In this document: one piece after another, positions 8,088-16,848 of the stretch
Position numbering within the stretch: the stretch's first letter is position 1
Layout: each line of letters opens with the position of its first letter
Assembly (NCBI RefSeq): GCF_002812725.1
Contig: NZ_NMUN01000009.1
Span: 124,001 to 188,000 of the forward strand
Source: Microbacterium sp. BR1
GTDB taxonomy: Bacteria; Actinomycetota; Actinomycetes; Actinomycetales; Microbacteriaceae
DNA: 64,000 nucleotides
Direction of reading: 5' to 3'
Translations under genes and position numbers: made by a program
The notes under the pieces: generated by a model
Database searches by the model: none
The model's input: only the letters and a program-made list of their open reading frames with translations
Told to the model about the DNA's origin: nothing

Positions 8088-9590
8088 TCAGCCGTGGAAG
8101 GCGCGCAGGATACGCTCGCCGTCCAGGGCTGAGCCTGCGATCTCGTCGACCACGTCACCGTCGCGAACGACGAGAACCCGATCACACAGGTCTGCAAGGT
8201 CTTCATGCTCGGTACTTGCCACGATCACGGTCGCGCCATCGCGAGCGGCAGTTCGGATGCGATCGAAGATCGTGCGCTTCGCTCCTACGTCGACGCCTTG
8301 GACGGGTTCGATCAACAAGAGGAGCCTCGGTGCGAGCTGTAGCCATTTCGCAAGCAGTGCCTTCTGCTGGTTACCACCGCTGAGCGTACGGAGCGGCACG
8401 CCGGTATCGCGTGGTATGACGCCCAGCTCTTCTGCCCACCTCTCCGACCGGCGGCGCTCCCCCGCCAGGTCCAAACGGCCCCTCTTCACGAAGTCCTTCA
8501 GCACGGGAAGTGTGATGTTGTCAGAGACGCTGAAATCTATTGCTCCTGAACGACGCGGCCGATCGGCGGGGAGAAAGGCGAATCGAGACTGCACTGCCGC
8601 ACTAATCTCCGGACTATAGGGGACCTTATCGAAGAAGATCTCGTCGTACTCGCTTCGCACGGATCCGAATAGCGCCTCGACGATATCGTCCTGGCCCATC
8701 CCTACCAACCCCGCAAGCCCAAGGATCTCACCTTTGAAGGCGTCGAACGACACCCCGTTGAGACGCTCGGTCCGCAGATTTCGGACCGTGAGGATTGGCG
8801 ATCCGGCTGTTTGTCGCACCGGCTCGGGTGTCTCGGCCGCATTGACCGGCGAACCTGCGATCAACGCGACCAGTTCATCGCGATCCAGCGAGTCGAGGCT
8901 GCCATTGAAAATGATCCTGCCGTCGCGGAGAACGGTCAGCTTCTCAGCGAATCCGTAGAGCTCCTTTAGCCGATGAGTGATGTAGACAACCGCGATGCCC
9001 TCTGCCGCAAGCTCTCGCACCTTGGCATGCAGAAGTGCAGTATCTCGATCAGTCAGGTAGACCGTAGGCTCATCCAAGACGAGGACGCCAGTGCCGTATT
9101 GCGACTTCATCGTGCGCACAGCTCTGGCGAGGGCGATGAGGGCTCGCTGCCCTGGTGAAACAGTGCCGTCGATGGGACGGCTGGGGCGGATGTTCACTCC
9201 GTACGTCTCAAGCTCCTGCGCGGTATCGGAACTGAGACGACGCCAATTGATGACCGGGCCGCGAGTAGGGAACGCGCCGACGGCGAAGTTCTCCGCGATC
9301 GAGATGCCCTCGAGCAGGCCGAGGTCCTGATGCATGAAGGCGATCCCGACCGGGCCATGAGGAGGGAGCGGCAGCGTGGCCGGTTCACCGTTCACCTCCA
9401 CGCGTGCACCGGGATCAGCCGAATGATAGCCCGAGAGGAGCTTGATTACGGTTGATTTCCCCGACCCGTTGTGTCCGAGGATGGCGTGGATCTCGCCAGG
9501 CTGGAGGGACAGCTCGAATTGGTGCAGGACCTTCGTCGTGCCGAAAGTCTTCGACAGCTCCGAGACGTGGAGCAGTGGGCTTGACGTCAT
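8088..9590 (-). CDS. Sugar-type ABC transporter ATP-binding protein with two nucleotide-binding domains
   Basis: A 500-residue RbsA/MglA-type ATPase made of two fused ABC domains. The first has GHNGSGKST and a signature-like VSPGQRALIA. The second has a degenerate Walker A (GLAGLVGMGQDD) and the signature LSGGNQQKALLAKWL, as usual for carbohydrate importers of this class. ATG 9590 overlaps the permease stop by four bases; the frame stays open further upstream only as a shadow of the permease gene. It energises import through the permease and lipoprotein encoded upstream. The ligand may be a sugar, but this class also imports autoinducer-2 and other small molecules. Confidence 0.9.
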   Translation of the reverse strand: MTSSPLLHVSELSKTFGTTKVLHQFELSLQPGEIHAILGHNGSGKSTVIKLLSGYHSADPGARVEVNGEPATLPLPPHGPVGIAFMHQDLGLLEGISIAENFAVGAFPTRGPVINWRRLSSDTAQELETYGVNIRPSRPIDGTVSPGQRALIALARAVRTMKSQYGTGVLVLDEPTVYLTDRDTALLHAKVRELAAEGIAVVYITHRLKELYGFAEKLTVLRDGRIIFNGSLDSLDRDELVALIAGSPVNAAETPEPVRQTAGSPILTVRNLRTERLNGVSFDAFKGEILGLAGLVGMGQDDIVEALFGSVRSEYDEIFFDKVPYSPEISAAVQSRFAFLPADRPRRSGAIDFSVSDNITLPVLKDFVKRGRLDLAGERRRSERWAEELGVIPRDTGVPLRTLSGGNQQKALLAKWLQLAPRLLLLIEPVQGVDVGAKRTIFDRIRTAARDGATVIVASTEHEDLADLCDRVLVVRDGDVVDEIAGSALDGERILRAFHG

Positions 9591-10546
9591 CTCTTCTTTC
9601 CCCTCCAGACAAACCGCGACGCGATGAGGGCGATCAGCAGTGCGAGACCATTGAAGACGTCCTGCACCCAGCCGGTGAAGCCGAGCAGCGCGAGTCCCGT
9701 GATGCCGGTGAATAGGAGCAATGAGCCGACCACTGTCCCCCACACGTTGAACCGGCCAACATTGATCGCGGTCGCACCGAGGAACACGGCGGCGAAAGCC
9801 GGCAATGTGAACGACGCGCCGGCTGTGGGATCTGCTGAGCCGATTGTGCCCGCCAGGAGTAGGCCCGCAAAGCCGACGATGAGTGAGGAAGAGATGAACG
9901 CCATGGACTTCAGCCGCGCAGTCTTGACGCCGGCGAGTCGAGCTACCTCTTCGTTGGACCCGATGAAGTACAGGTGTCGTCCGGCCGGCCGGTAGCGGTA
10001 GAAGAACCACAAGGCGACGGCGATGATAAGGGCGTAGCCCACCGTGAGAGGTAGTCCAAGAACACGGGTTGCTGCGAACACCCGCAATTCCTCAGGCACG
10101 CGGGAAATGATCGTCGATCCCGCGGCCCACAGTGAAATGCCCGCTAGGAGCGTGCTCATCGCGAGGGTGGCAATGAACGAGTTGATCTTCAGCCGAACGA
10201 CGAGCACTGCATTGATCACACCCACAAGTCCTGCGCCGAGCATGGCCAATACGACGGCCGCCGCCACAGGCCAACCCAGGTTGGTCGTAAGCGCCGCGAC
10301 GAGAACGCTTGAGAAGATCAGGTTGGTGCCGACCGTCATGTCGAATTCCCCCACCACGAGGGGCAACGTGAGAGCCAGGGTGGCAATGAGCAGAGGCGCC
10401 TGACTAGAGAGAATAATATTCAGCGCACTGGGCGAGAGGAACAAGTCCGGCCTGAATACGGCGAACACCGCGTACTCGGCGATCAGCACGAATATCAGCA
10501 TGTACGGCGACAGCTTTGCCCATATCGGGGTCGACTCTGCAGTCAT
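9587..10546 (-). CDS. ABC transporter permease, RbsC/AraH family
   Basis: A 319-residue membrane protein with about eight to ten hydrophobic segments and the conserved GEFDMTVGTN region typical of monosaccharide ABC permeases. It probably forms the channel as a homodimer. It lies between the ATPase gene (four-base overlap) and the binding-protein gene (84-base gap). That gap holds a strong hairpin, which may set the ratio of binding protein to permease. Confidence 0.88.
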   Translation of the reverse strand: MTAESTPIWAKLSPYMLIFVLIAEYAVFAVFRPDLFLSPSALNIILSSQAPLLIATLALTLPLVVGEFDMTVGTNLIFSSVLVAALTTNLGWPVAAAVVLAMLGAGLVGVINAVLVVRLKINSFIATLAMSTLLAGISLWAAGSTIISRVPEELRVFAATRVLGLPLTVGYALIIAVALWFFYRYRPAGRHLYFIGSNEEVARLAGVKTARLKSMAFISSSLIVGFAGLLLAGTIGSADPTAGASFTLPAFAAVFLGATAINVGRFNVWGTVVGSLLLFTGITGLALLGFTGWVQDVFNGLALLIALIASRFVWRGKKR

Positions 10547-10578
10547 TTCTTGGTTTCCTGTTCAACGATCCGATCCGA

Positions 10579-10619
10579 TGCGGGATCTACCCGCGGCTGA
10601 GCCGCGAGTAGATCCCGCA
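10579..10619 (-). promoter_or_regulatory. Strong intercistronic hairpin between binding-protein and permease genes
   Basis: Twelve bases, 10579-10590 (TGCGGGATCTAC), pair perfectly with 10608-10619. One C-A mismatch follows, then six more pairs (CGCGGC with GCCGCG) around a TGA loop. No U-run follows on the minus strand. It is better read as an mRNA-stabilising or attenuating element than as a full terminator. Confidence 0.7.
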
Positions 10620-10630
10620 GTGTGTTGCTG

Positions 10631-11800
10631 TCAGAGGCCCCACAGCTCGCGGTACGTGTCGAAGACGTGATCGTCCTCGTACAGGGACTGCTCGTCGCCG
10701 ATGTCATCGATGTCTGCGAGGACTTCGGGGGTGAATAGGCGTACGGGGAGGTTCTCCGCGTCTGGCGCGACATCCTGCCCTGCGATGTAGCGCGCCAACA
10801 TGTCGAAAGTCGCCCAACCCCACCAGCGCAGCGGCACGCCAAACACACCCGCCTGCTCGCCGTCCTGCACGAGTTCCATCGCAGCTGGGATTCCATTCCA
10901 CGTCGAGACCTGAACACGGTCCTCGGCTTGTGCGCTCCGGATGCCTGGCAGAACATACGTTCCCAGCACGTCCCAGGTGGGAAGTACCCAGTTGACTCCG
11001 GGGTCGGCAGTGATAGCTGACTGCACGATGCCTGGGAGGGCAGTCTGGAAGGTGTTAAGGTTCACGTCATTCTTCACGAATGCGTCTTCGAGGCCGAGCT
11101 CGGCCATGCGCGCTTCTTGGCCCGCAAGCTGCGACACGTCCTGAGGAAGGGTATAACCGCCATACGCGACCACGTCTAGGCTTTCGCCAGACGAGAGGTA
11201 TGCAAGGTCCACCTGCGCGGCACCGATGTCGGTTGTGTTGACCGTCACCTGGTTCACGATCCCCTCTCCCGGGTCTGAGCCGGCCGAGGTCTGAGCCATG
11301 GTGACGATCGGGATCCCGGCAGATGCCGCGTTCTGAATCGCCGAAGGTACTTGCTCGACGCCGATGGACAAAAGCGCGATCCCTGCGGCACCGTCTGCGA
11401 CCGCTTGGTCGATGTAGCTCGCCGCGACACCGGAGTCGATCCCCGAGCTCAGGAGCACGGCCTCCGCGCCGACGAGCTTCGCGGCCTCCTCGAAACTATC
11501 CGCGAGACGGCGATTGAAGTCGTTGCTGAGGTCGAACGCGATCAGATACAGCTTTTTGCCCTTGACGAGCGACATATCAATCTGCTCTGTCGGACCGTTA
11601 TAGCTCGGGACAGCCGTAAGCGCATCCACGTTCTTCTGAGCCTCAGATCGTGCCGTCTCGTCGAACTCGACGTTCGCACTGCCCCCCTCGGTTCCTCCCG
11701 AGTCGGGTGGCGTGCAACCTGCCAGCATGAGGGTCCCCGTAAGCGCCATGGCGAGTACTGAGACTCGAACCGTCAGGCGCCCTCTCTTACCAAAGTTCAT
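10631..11800 (-). CDS. Sugar-type ABC transporter substrate-binding lipoprotein
   Basis: A 389-residue exported lipoprotein. After a basic N-terminus and a hydrophobic core, the lipobox LAGC places the lipidated Cys near residue 29. The rest matches the periplasmic-binding-protein fold used for ribose-like sugars and related ligands. ATG 11800 was chosen over an in-frame ATG 48 bases upstream because GGAGGA sits directly before it and because it starts the signal peptide sensibly. It is the first gene of the importer operon and diverges from an IclR regulator across about 200 bases, so the regulator probably controls it. The ligand is unknown. Confidence 0.9.
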   Translation of the reverse strand: MNFGKRGRLTVRVSVLAMALTGTLMLAGCTPPDSGGTEGGSANVEFDETARSEAQKNVDALTAVPSYNGPTEQIDMSLVKGKKLYLIAFDLSNDFNRRLADSFEEAAKLVGAEAVLLSSGIDSGVAASYIDQAVADGAAGIALLSIGVEQVPSAIQNAASAGIPIVTMAQTSAGSDPGEGIVNQVTVNTTDIGAAQVDLAYLSSGESLDVVAYGGYTLPQDVSQLAGQEARMAELGLEDAFVKNDVNLNTFQTALPGIVQSAITADPGVNWVLPTWDVLGTYVLPGIRSAQAEDRVQVSTWNGIPAAMELVQDGEQAGVFGVPLRWWGWATFDMLARYIAGQDVAPDAENLPVRLFTPEVLADIDDIGDEQSLYEDDHVFDTYRELWGL

Positions 11801-11958
11801 TCCATCCTCCTTGATTTGCTCGCTACGCGAGCGTGGAATCTGCTTCAAGCGAAGCGTGTTGGTTTCATTCTGTGAGGAACGTTTTTACATGGCGAAGCTA
11901 CACCGACTGATGCGAGAAAGTCCAGCACTCGCACCTTTCTTTATTTTTGGCGGGATCG

Positions 11959-12003
11959 ATGTGACCACATAACCACGATATGGTGCTAGTTTCCATAATG
12001 TGA
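11959..12003. promoter_or_regulatory. Palindromes in front of the IclR gene, candidate operator
   Basis: ATGTGACCACAT (11959-11970) is an inverted repeat with a two-base spacer. ACCACGATATGGT follows at 11972-11984 as a second dyad, and ATGTGAC recurs at 11998-12004. All lie in the divergent region between the binding-protein gene and the IclR gene, where an IclR-type repressor or activator would bind. Confidence 0.45.
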
Positions 12004-12782
12004 CTACAACGGAGAGCACCTCGGGCACCGCAGCACCAGCTGCAGTCCTCGTCATGACCAAGGCGTATACGATCCTTGGGCTGTTCACGCCCGACGCGCC
12101 AACGCATGAGCTGACGTCGATACAGAAGGCGACGGGGCTTCCGTTCTCAACGTGCAGTCGTATCGTGCATAGCCTCGTGGCAGGCGGCCTTCTCGCACCC
12201 AGCCCCTCAGGATTCCGAGTTGGAGGCGCCATCCTTCGCCTCGCGCGAGCCGCCGTCGAAGGCATCGAACCGGTCGACCTCATCGCACCGTTCGTGGCAG
12301 AACTGCGCGATATAACCGGCGAGACAACTGGGTTCTTCGTGGCGGAGGGCGCGAATCGTGTCTGTGTCTACGTCGCGGAAGCGACGCACTCGCTCATGCG
12401 ACGACTGTCGATCGGCCACGTGCTCCCGCTCTACGTCGGCTCGCCCGGCCGAGTAATACTCGCGTTCTCGGAGGAGGCGCGGCGAGCGGTGGAGTCTGTA
12501 CCGCGTCCGACGTTTACCGGCTCCACCAAAACCGATTGGGCGGACATCGAGCGGGCCTTGACCAGAGTGGCGTACGACGGCGTGGCCGTTAGCGACGGTG
12601 AATGGGAAACAGGTCTCAGCGGTGTCGCGGCTCCGGTGTTCTCCGCCGACGGAACTCTTGTCGGCGCGATCGCCGTCTCGGCTCCCACGTCCCGCGTCAA
12701 CGGGCAGGATCTGGATCGCCTGTGCGATACCGTCCGCGCCGCCGCGCGACAGGCATCGTTGCGGCTCGGCTACACCGGATAG
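12000..12782 (+). CDS. IclR family transcriptional regulator
   Basis: A 260-residue protein with an N-terminal winged helix (MTKAYTILGLF through FSTCSRIVHSLVAGGLL) and a C-terminal IclR effector domain containing the GVAAPVFSADGTLVGAIAVS block. GTG 12000 is the annotated start. ATG 12054 is a plausible shorter alternative, since no strong ribosome site precedes either. It heads a plus-strand operon (cyclase, isochorismatase-like protein, AtuA pair) and diverges from the ABC importer. IclR members often sense the pathway substrate or product, which may be what this transporter imports. Confidence 0.85.
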   Translation: MTTTESTSGTAAPAAVLVMTKAYTILGLFTPDAPTHELTSIQKATGLPFSTCSRIVHSLVAGGLLAPSPSGFRVGGAILRLARAAVEGIEPVDLIAPFVAELRDITGETTGFFVAEGANRVCVYVAEATHSLMRRLSIGHVLPLYVGSPGRVILAFSEEARRAVESVPRPTFTGSTKTDWADIERALTRVAYDGVAVSDGEWETGLSGVAAPVFSADGTLVGAIAVSAPTSRVNGQDLDRLCDTVRAAARQASLRLGYTG

Positions 12783-12853
12783 ACCGGCCAAGGACTCCTG
12801 GCGTTCATCAGAAGGCTTGAGTACATGAGAACCACCGAGAAAGGACGAATCAA

Positions 12854-13825
12854 ATGTGTGAGTTCGATGCGCGCTCGTCGCACGATGCGATCGCGGCCCT
12901 GATCGCGACGGCCGGACAGCCGACCAAGAGCCCATTCGGCAAGGATGATCAGATTGGCATGCTCAATGCGATGACGCCTGCCTCCCAACGATTGGTCGCG
13001 GCCGAGGCAGACTTCGGACGCCCCTTTGACATGGCAGTGAGCTACTTTCCCACGATGCCGTCGTGGACGGCCGCGGGCGATCCTTCGTTCCAGATCTGGA
13101 TGGGTCACACACCGAACGGAAATTTGGTGGATGACGGAAGCCATCAGGGCCGCGCCGTAAACGAGCTCGTGAGCTACTCCGGCGACAGCTTCATGATGTA
13201 CACCCACACCGGTACACACATTGACACACTCAACCACTACGGTTACGGCGGGGTGCTGTGGAACGGATTCACCGAACGTGAGCACCTGGGTAGCAGAGGC
13301 TGGACCGTGTCCGGGCCGGAACTATATCCGCCAATCGTAGCCCGCGGTGTCCTCGTCGACGTCGCCGCCACCCATGGCGTGGACGTGCTTCCGGACTCCT
13401 ATGCCATCGGGGCGGACGACCTGAAGGACGCCCTACGCAGGCAGGGAAGTGAGATCCGCCGCGGCGATGTCGTGATGGTCCGCACCGGCCGAATGAGCAC
13501 GTGGCCCGATCCGGAACGCTTCATGGCGCCGTCGCCAGGTATCAACCTGGACGGCGCGCGATATCTCGCAGAGGCGGGCGCGATGATAGTCGGCGCGGAC
13601 AACCTCGTGCTCGAGCACATGCCGAGCGAGGTGGAGGGCAACTGGGTACCCGTCCACACCTACCTGCTTGTCGAAGCGGGCGTCCCGATCATGGAGGTCG
13701 TCGACACCGAGGAACTCTCCCATGAATCCGTCTACGAGTTCGCCTTCATCGGCGCGGCTATGCCCCTGACGGGCGCAACTGCAGCCCCAATGAGGCCAGT
13801 TGCCTACCCACTCGCGCGACGGTGA
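12854..13825 (+). CDS. Cyclase family metal-dependent hydrolase
   Basis: A 323-residue protein of the cyclase/kynurenine-formamidase-like superfamily. The signature HTGTHID at residues 118-124 supplies His118, His122 and Asp124 for metal binding, with His128 nearby. Members hydrolyse formamides, ring amides and esters, for example isatin or N-formylkynurenine. At over 300 residues it belongs to the longer bacterial branch. ATG 12854 has AGAAAGGA upstream. It is the first structural gene after iclR and is clearly paralogous to the product of 16849-17823. The substrate cannot be deduced. Confidence 0.88.
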   Translation: MCEFDARSSHDAIAALIATAGQPTKSPFGKDDQIGMLNAMTPASQRLVAAEADFGRPFDMAVSYFPTMPSWTAAGDPSFQIWMGHTPNGNLVDDGSHQGRAVNELVSYSGDSFMMYTHTGTHIDTLNHYGYGGVLWNGFTEREHLGSRGWTVSGPELYPPIVARGVLVDVAATHGVDVLPDSYAIGADDLKDALRRQGSEIRRGDVVMVRTGRMSTWPDPERFMAPSPGINLDGARYLAEAGAMIVGADNLVLEHMPSEVEGNWVPVHTYLLVEAGVPIMEVVDTEELSHESVYEFAFIGAAMPLTGATAAPMRPVAYPLARR

Positions 13826-13892
13826 CGTCCCAACATACTCTCGCGCGACGGATGTCTAGTCCGGCCGCGAGCTTCGACCCGAGGAGACCAGA

Positions 13893-14603
13893 ATGACATG
13901 GCGTGAGGATGTTGAGGCGCTCCCTCGACTTGCCCCCGAGCAATTCGATCTATCGATCGACGACACGGCCCTCGTGATCATCGACATGCAGTACGTCGAC
14001 GCATCACGGGACCACGGGTGGGGACCCAGCCTCCGCCAGACCCATCCCGACAACTGGTCGTACTACTTCGACCGCGTCGAAGGTGTCGTGGTGCCCCGCA
14101 TCCGGACGCTGCTCGGGGCGTTCCGAAACGCAGGCGCCCGCGTCATCCACGTGACGTTAGGCCCCGTCCTACCTGATGGCAGCGACCTCATCCCCGATCG
14201 CAAGAACATGTCCGGCGCGATCGCGGCGCTCACCAATCATGTTGGAACCGCCGCGCACAGGATCCTTGACGCGGTCGCCCCTATTCCGGGCGAACTGGTC
14301 ATCAACAAGACCTCGCGCGGCGCCTTCAACAGCACTGCGATCGATCAGATGCTCAGGAACATGGGTTGCCGAGGTGTCATCTTCGTGGGTGTCACGACGA
14401 GCTCCTGTGTCGAAACCACAGCACGGGATGCAGCCGACCGCGGCTATCGGACCGTGATCGTCGAAGACGCGACGGCGGAGATCGACCAGGCTTCTCACGA
14501 TGCAACGCTGCGGCAGTTCGCCGTACGCTGGGGACGCGTCTGGACGGTCGATGAGACGCTAGAGCAACTTCGGCTCACCGCCCCGGAAGTATCGAACACA
14601 TGA
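13893..14603 (+). CDS. Isochorismatase-like cysteine hydrolase
   Basis: A 236-residue member of the isochorismatase superfamily. The catalytic triad is visible as Asp31 (VIIDMQ), Lys139 (VINKTSRGAF) and Cys172 (TTSSCVETTARDA). The Cys nucleophile points to amidase chemistry, as in nicotinamidase, ureidoacrylate, biuret and N-carbamoylsarcosine hydrolases, rather than vinyl-ether hydrolysis. A GFG-free N-terminal extension carries HGWGPSLRQ, also seen in ureidoacrylate- and biuret-type relatives. It sits between cyclase and AtuA genes, overlapping AtuA by four bases (ATGA). A role in removing an amide or carbamoyl group after ring opening is likely but inferred. Confidence 0.87.
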   Translation: MTWREDVEALPRLAPEQFDLSIDDTALVIIDMQYVDASRDHGWGPSLRQTHPDNWSYYFDRVEGVVVPRIRTLLGAFRNAGARVIHVTLGPVLPDGSDLIPDRKNMSGAIAALTNHVGTAAHRILDAVAPIPGELVINKTSRGAFNSTAIDQMLRNMGCRGVIFVGVTTSSCVETTARDAADRGYRTVIVEDATAEIDQASHDATLRQFAVRWGRVWTVDETLEQLRLTAPEVSNT

Positions 14604-15931
14604 CCGTCGCACCCCTCACGCTCGGCTCTGGAGCAGGCTTCGCGGGTGACCGGTACGAGCCCGCAGTCGAGCTAGCCATGGATCCTCGGATCGATGTGCT
14701 TGTCTTTGAATGCCTCGCCGAGCGCACCATCGCACTCGCGCAGCAATCCCGCGATCGCGAGGCCGGATCGGGATTCGACTCGCGAATTCTTCGCCGCTTC
14801 CGCGACACTCTTTCACCGCTCATCGACCGGGGCGGCCGAGTCATCACGAATGCCGGCGCAGCCAACCCGCGGGCAGCCGGCGTCGCGACGCTTGATCTTC
14901 TCCGACAGCTCGACCGTTCGGCGGCAGTCGCGGTGGTCACCGGCGACGACGTCCGGGACGTACTCGACCCCTGCACGGTCACGATCGAGACCGGCGAGAC
15001 CGTGGCGGAACTGGGAGATCGTGTCATCTCGGCGAATGCCTACATCGGTGCCGAGGGGATCATCACCGCGCTTGACCGCGGAGCCGACGTCGTCATCACA
15101 GGCCGCGTGGGCGACGCAGCTCTCTTCTCAGCGCCGATACTCCATCACTTCGCCCAGGACCTCACTCCCAGCGAGTTTCTCGCCGAGTCGATCCTCGTCG
15201 GCCACATGCTCGAATGCGCCGGCCAGCTCACGGGGGGCTACTTCGCCGATGGTGCAAGCAAGATCGTCCCCGGCCTGGCGCATCTCGGTTTTCCCTTTGC
15301 AACCGTCCAGGCGTCGGGAGCTGCCCAGTACGGCAAGATCGATGGCACCGGCGGTTTGCTCAACCGTCAGACGGCGCTGGAGCAGCTCTACTACGAGATC
15401 GCGGACCCCAGACGATACATCACACCCGATCTCATCGTCGACTTCTCCGCTGTGACGGTTGACGAACCTGGCCCCGAGACGGTGAGGTTGTCGGGCGCGC
15501 GAGCCAACGGGATACCTGACCAACTCAAAGTCAGCATCGGCGTCCGGGATGGGCATATGGCCGTCGCAGAAATCTCCTATTCGGGGTACGGATGCGTCGC
15601 GCGAGCCGAACTCGCTGGCAAGATCATCGCCGAGCGGTGGGTCGACATCCACCATCAACCGATCGCACGACTGCGCATCGACCGCGTCGGCCTCAACTCC
15701 ACGCGTCCCTGGCATCCCGCCGGGCACGCGGAGGAGGTCCGTGTCCGATTCTCGTACATCGGTTTCGACCGCTCCGTGGCCGTCGCATTATGCGAAGACG
15801 TCGAAGCGCTCTATACCAATGGTCCGGCCGGTGGTGGGGGGGCAACCTCGGCGATTCGCGAGACGGTCGGAATCGTGTCGGCGTTAATTCCACGAGATAC
15901 GGTGTCGATCGACGTGGAGCTACTCTCATGA
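14600..15931 (+). CDS. AtuA family protein (DUF1446), main domain
   Basis: A 443-residue protein matching the acyclic terpene utilisation AtuA family. The beginning (GSGAGFAGDRYEPAVELA) and the later GRVGDAALFSAP and HMLECAGQLTGGYFADG blocks are characteristic. In Pseudomonas, AtuA carries this domain together with a small C-terminal ferredoxin-fold domain in one chain. Here that small domain is a separate gene immediately downstream with a four-base overlap. The biochemical activity of AtuA is not established, so the operon context (cyclase and amidase) is the best guide. A paralogous pair lies at 36688-38412. Confidence 0.85.
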   Translation: MTVAPLTLGSGAGFAGDRYEPAVELAMDPRIDVLVFECLAERTIALAQQSRDREAGSGFDSRILRRFRDTLSPLIDRGGRVITNAGAANPRAAGVATLDLLRQLDRSAAVAVVTGDDVRDVLDPCTVTIETGETVAELGDRVISANAYIGAEGIITALDRGADVVITGRVGDAALFSAPILHHFAQDLTPSEFLAESILVGHMLECAGQLTGGYFADGASKIVPGLAHLGFPFATVQASGAAQYGKIDGTGGLLNRQTALEQLYYEIADPRRYITPDLIVDFSAVTVDEPGPETVRLSGARANGIPDQLKVSIGVRDGHMAVAEISYSGYGCVARAELAGKIIAERWVDIHHQPIARLRIDRVGLNSTRPWHPAGHAEEVRVRFSYIGFDRSVAVALCEDVEALYTNGPAGGGGATSAIRETVGIVSALIPRDTVSIDVELLS

Positions 15932-16266
15932 CGACCTCGACGCGTCTCCTCCACGAAGTAGCGACCGCCCGTGCTGGCGACAAGGGCGACACCTCGATCA
16001 TCGCCGTACACCCCAAAAGCGGTGTCGACAGCTTTTGGCTTTGGCGACAGCTCAGTGTGCAGTCCCTCGCGGCTCACTTCGGACTGCCCGTCGCATCGGT
16101 GAATATCCACGAGCCCACCGCTTCCGGCACGTTGATCATTGTCCTCGAAGGGCGCCTCTACGGGGGCGTGACTCGTTCCACCTCAACTGATCCACACGGG
16201 AAGACGCTGTCGTTCCATCTTCTGGAGATGCCGGTAGGGGACGTCGAAGGTACTTCAGGAGGATAG
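15928..16266 (+). CDS. AtuA-like small subunit (ferredoxin-fold domain)
   Basis: A 112-residue protein corresponding to the C-terminal domain of fused AtuA proteins. The recognisable motif is VATARAGDKGDTSIIAV near the N-terminus, followed by LWRQLSVQSLAAHFG and an SFHLLEMP end. ATG 15928 overlaps the AtuA stop, which implies translational coupling and probably a two-subunit complex. It is the last gene of the IclR-led operon; its stop lies two bases from the stop of a convergent operon, leaving no room for a separate terminator. Confidence 0.82.
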   Translation: MTTSTRLLHEVATARAGDKGDTSIIAVHPKSGVDSFWLWRQLSVQSLAAHFGLPVASVNIHEPTASGTLIIVLEGRLYGGVTRSTSTDPHGKTLSFHLLEMPVGDVEGTSGG

Positions 16267-16268
16267 TC

Positions 16269-16841
16269 TCACGGCATCGCCGGCCGACCCACTTCGAAAA
16301 CGCGCAGCAGCGCGGCGAGGGTGAAGTAGTACCCGGCGACGGTTGTCAACTCGAATAGTCCGGCATCTCCAAGTAACGCGTGCGCTGTCTGGAACTCGGA
16401 GTCGCTCACATGGTCACCCGCGAGGACATGCCGCGTGAAGTCGTGACAGATCTGCTCTCTCGCGTTCTGCGTGACGAACCGGCCGATCAGAAGTCCATCG
16501 ATCTCGTCTGATGAGAGCCCGACGGTTTCCGCCACCCGACGATGCGCCCAGACCTCGAACTGACTCTGAGTCTGCGCGCCAACTGTAAGGATCGCCACCT
16601 CTCGCTCGCGCGGACTCAGGGATCCTTCGAATCGGAGACCTGAACCGAGTCGTTGGAGCAGCGCTCCCAGCGTCGGGTTGAGCAGCATGAGCCCGAACGG
16701 ACCGTTTAGACGGCCGTCGCCTCCCGCCAGCGGAAACGCCTGCGCGCCTTGGGCTCGCGGGCCGCCCGCGATCGCCTCGTACAATTCACGCTGCTGCGGA
16801 TCCAGTTGATCCGGGAGCGGAGAGGTAAATCGAGTCCCCAT
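16269..16841 (-). CDS. Carboxymuconolactone decarboxylase family protein
   Basis: A 190-residue CMD/AhpD-fold protein with SPREREVAILTVGAQTQSQFEVWAHR in the middle, the usual position of the family's conserved Glu and His. The redox CxxC of AhpD is absent. It is longer than the CMD-like product of 7643-8038 and belongs to the branch often found next to catabolic hydrolases. It follows the cyclase gene by seven bases and is the last gene of the minus-strand operon running from 19469. Function is unassigned beyond the fold. Confidence 0.83.
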   Translation of the reverse strand: MGTRFTSPLPDQLDPQQRELYEAIAGGPRAQGAQAFPLAGGDGRLNGPFGLMLLNPTLGALLQRLGSGLRFEGSLSPREREVAILTVGAQTQSQFEVWAHRRVAETVGLSSDEIDGLLIGRFVTQNAREQICHDFTRHVLAGDHVSDSEFQTAHALLGDAGLFELTTVAGYYFTLAALLRVFEVGRPAMP

Positions 16842-16848
16842 GCGTCGC

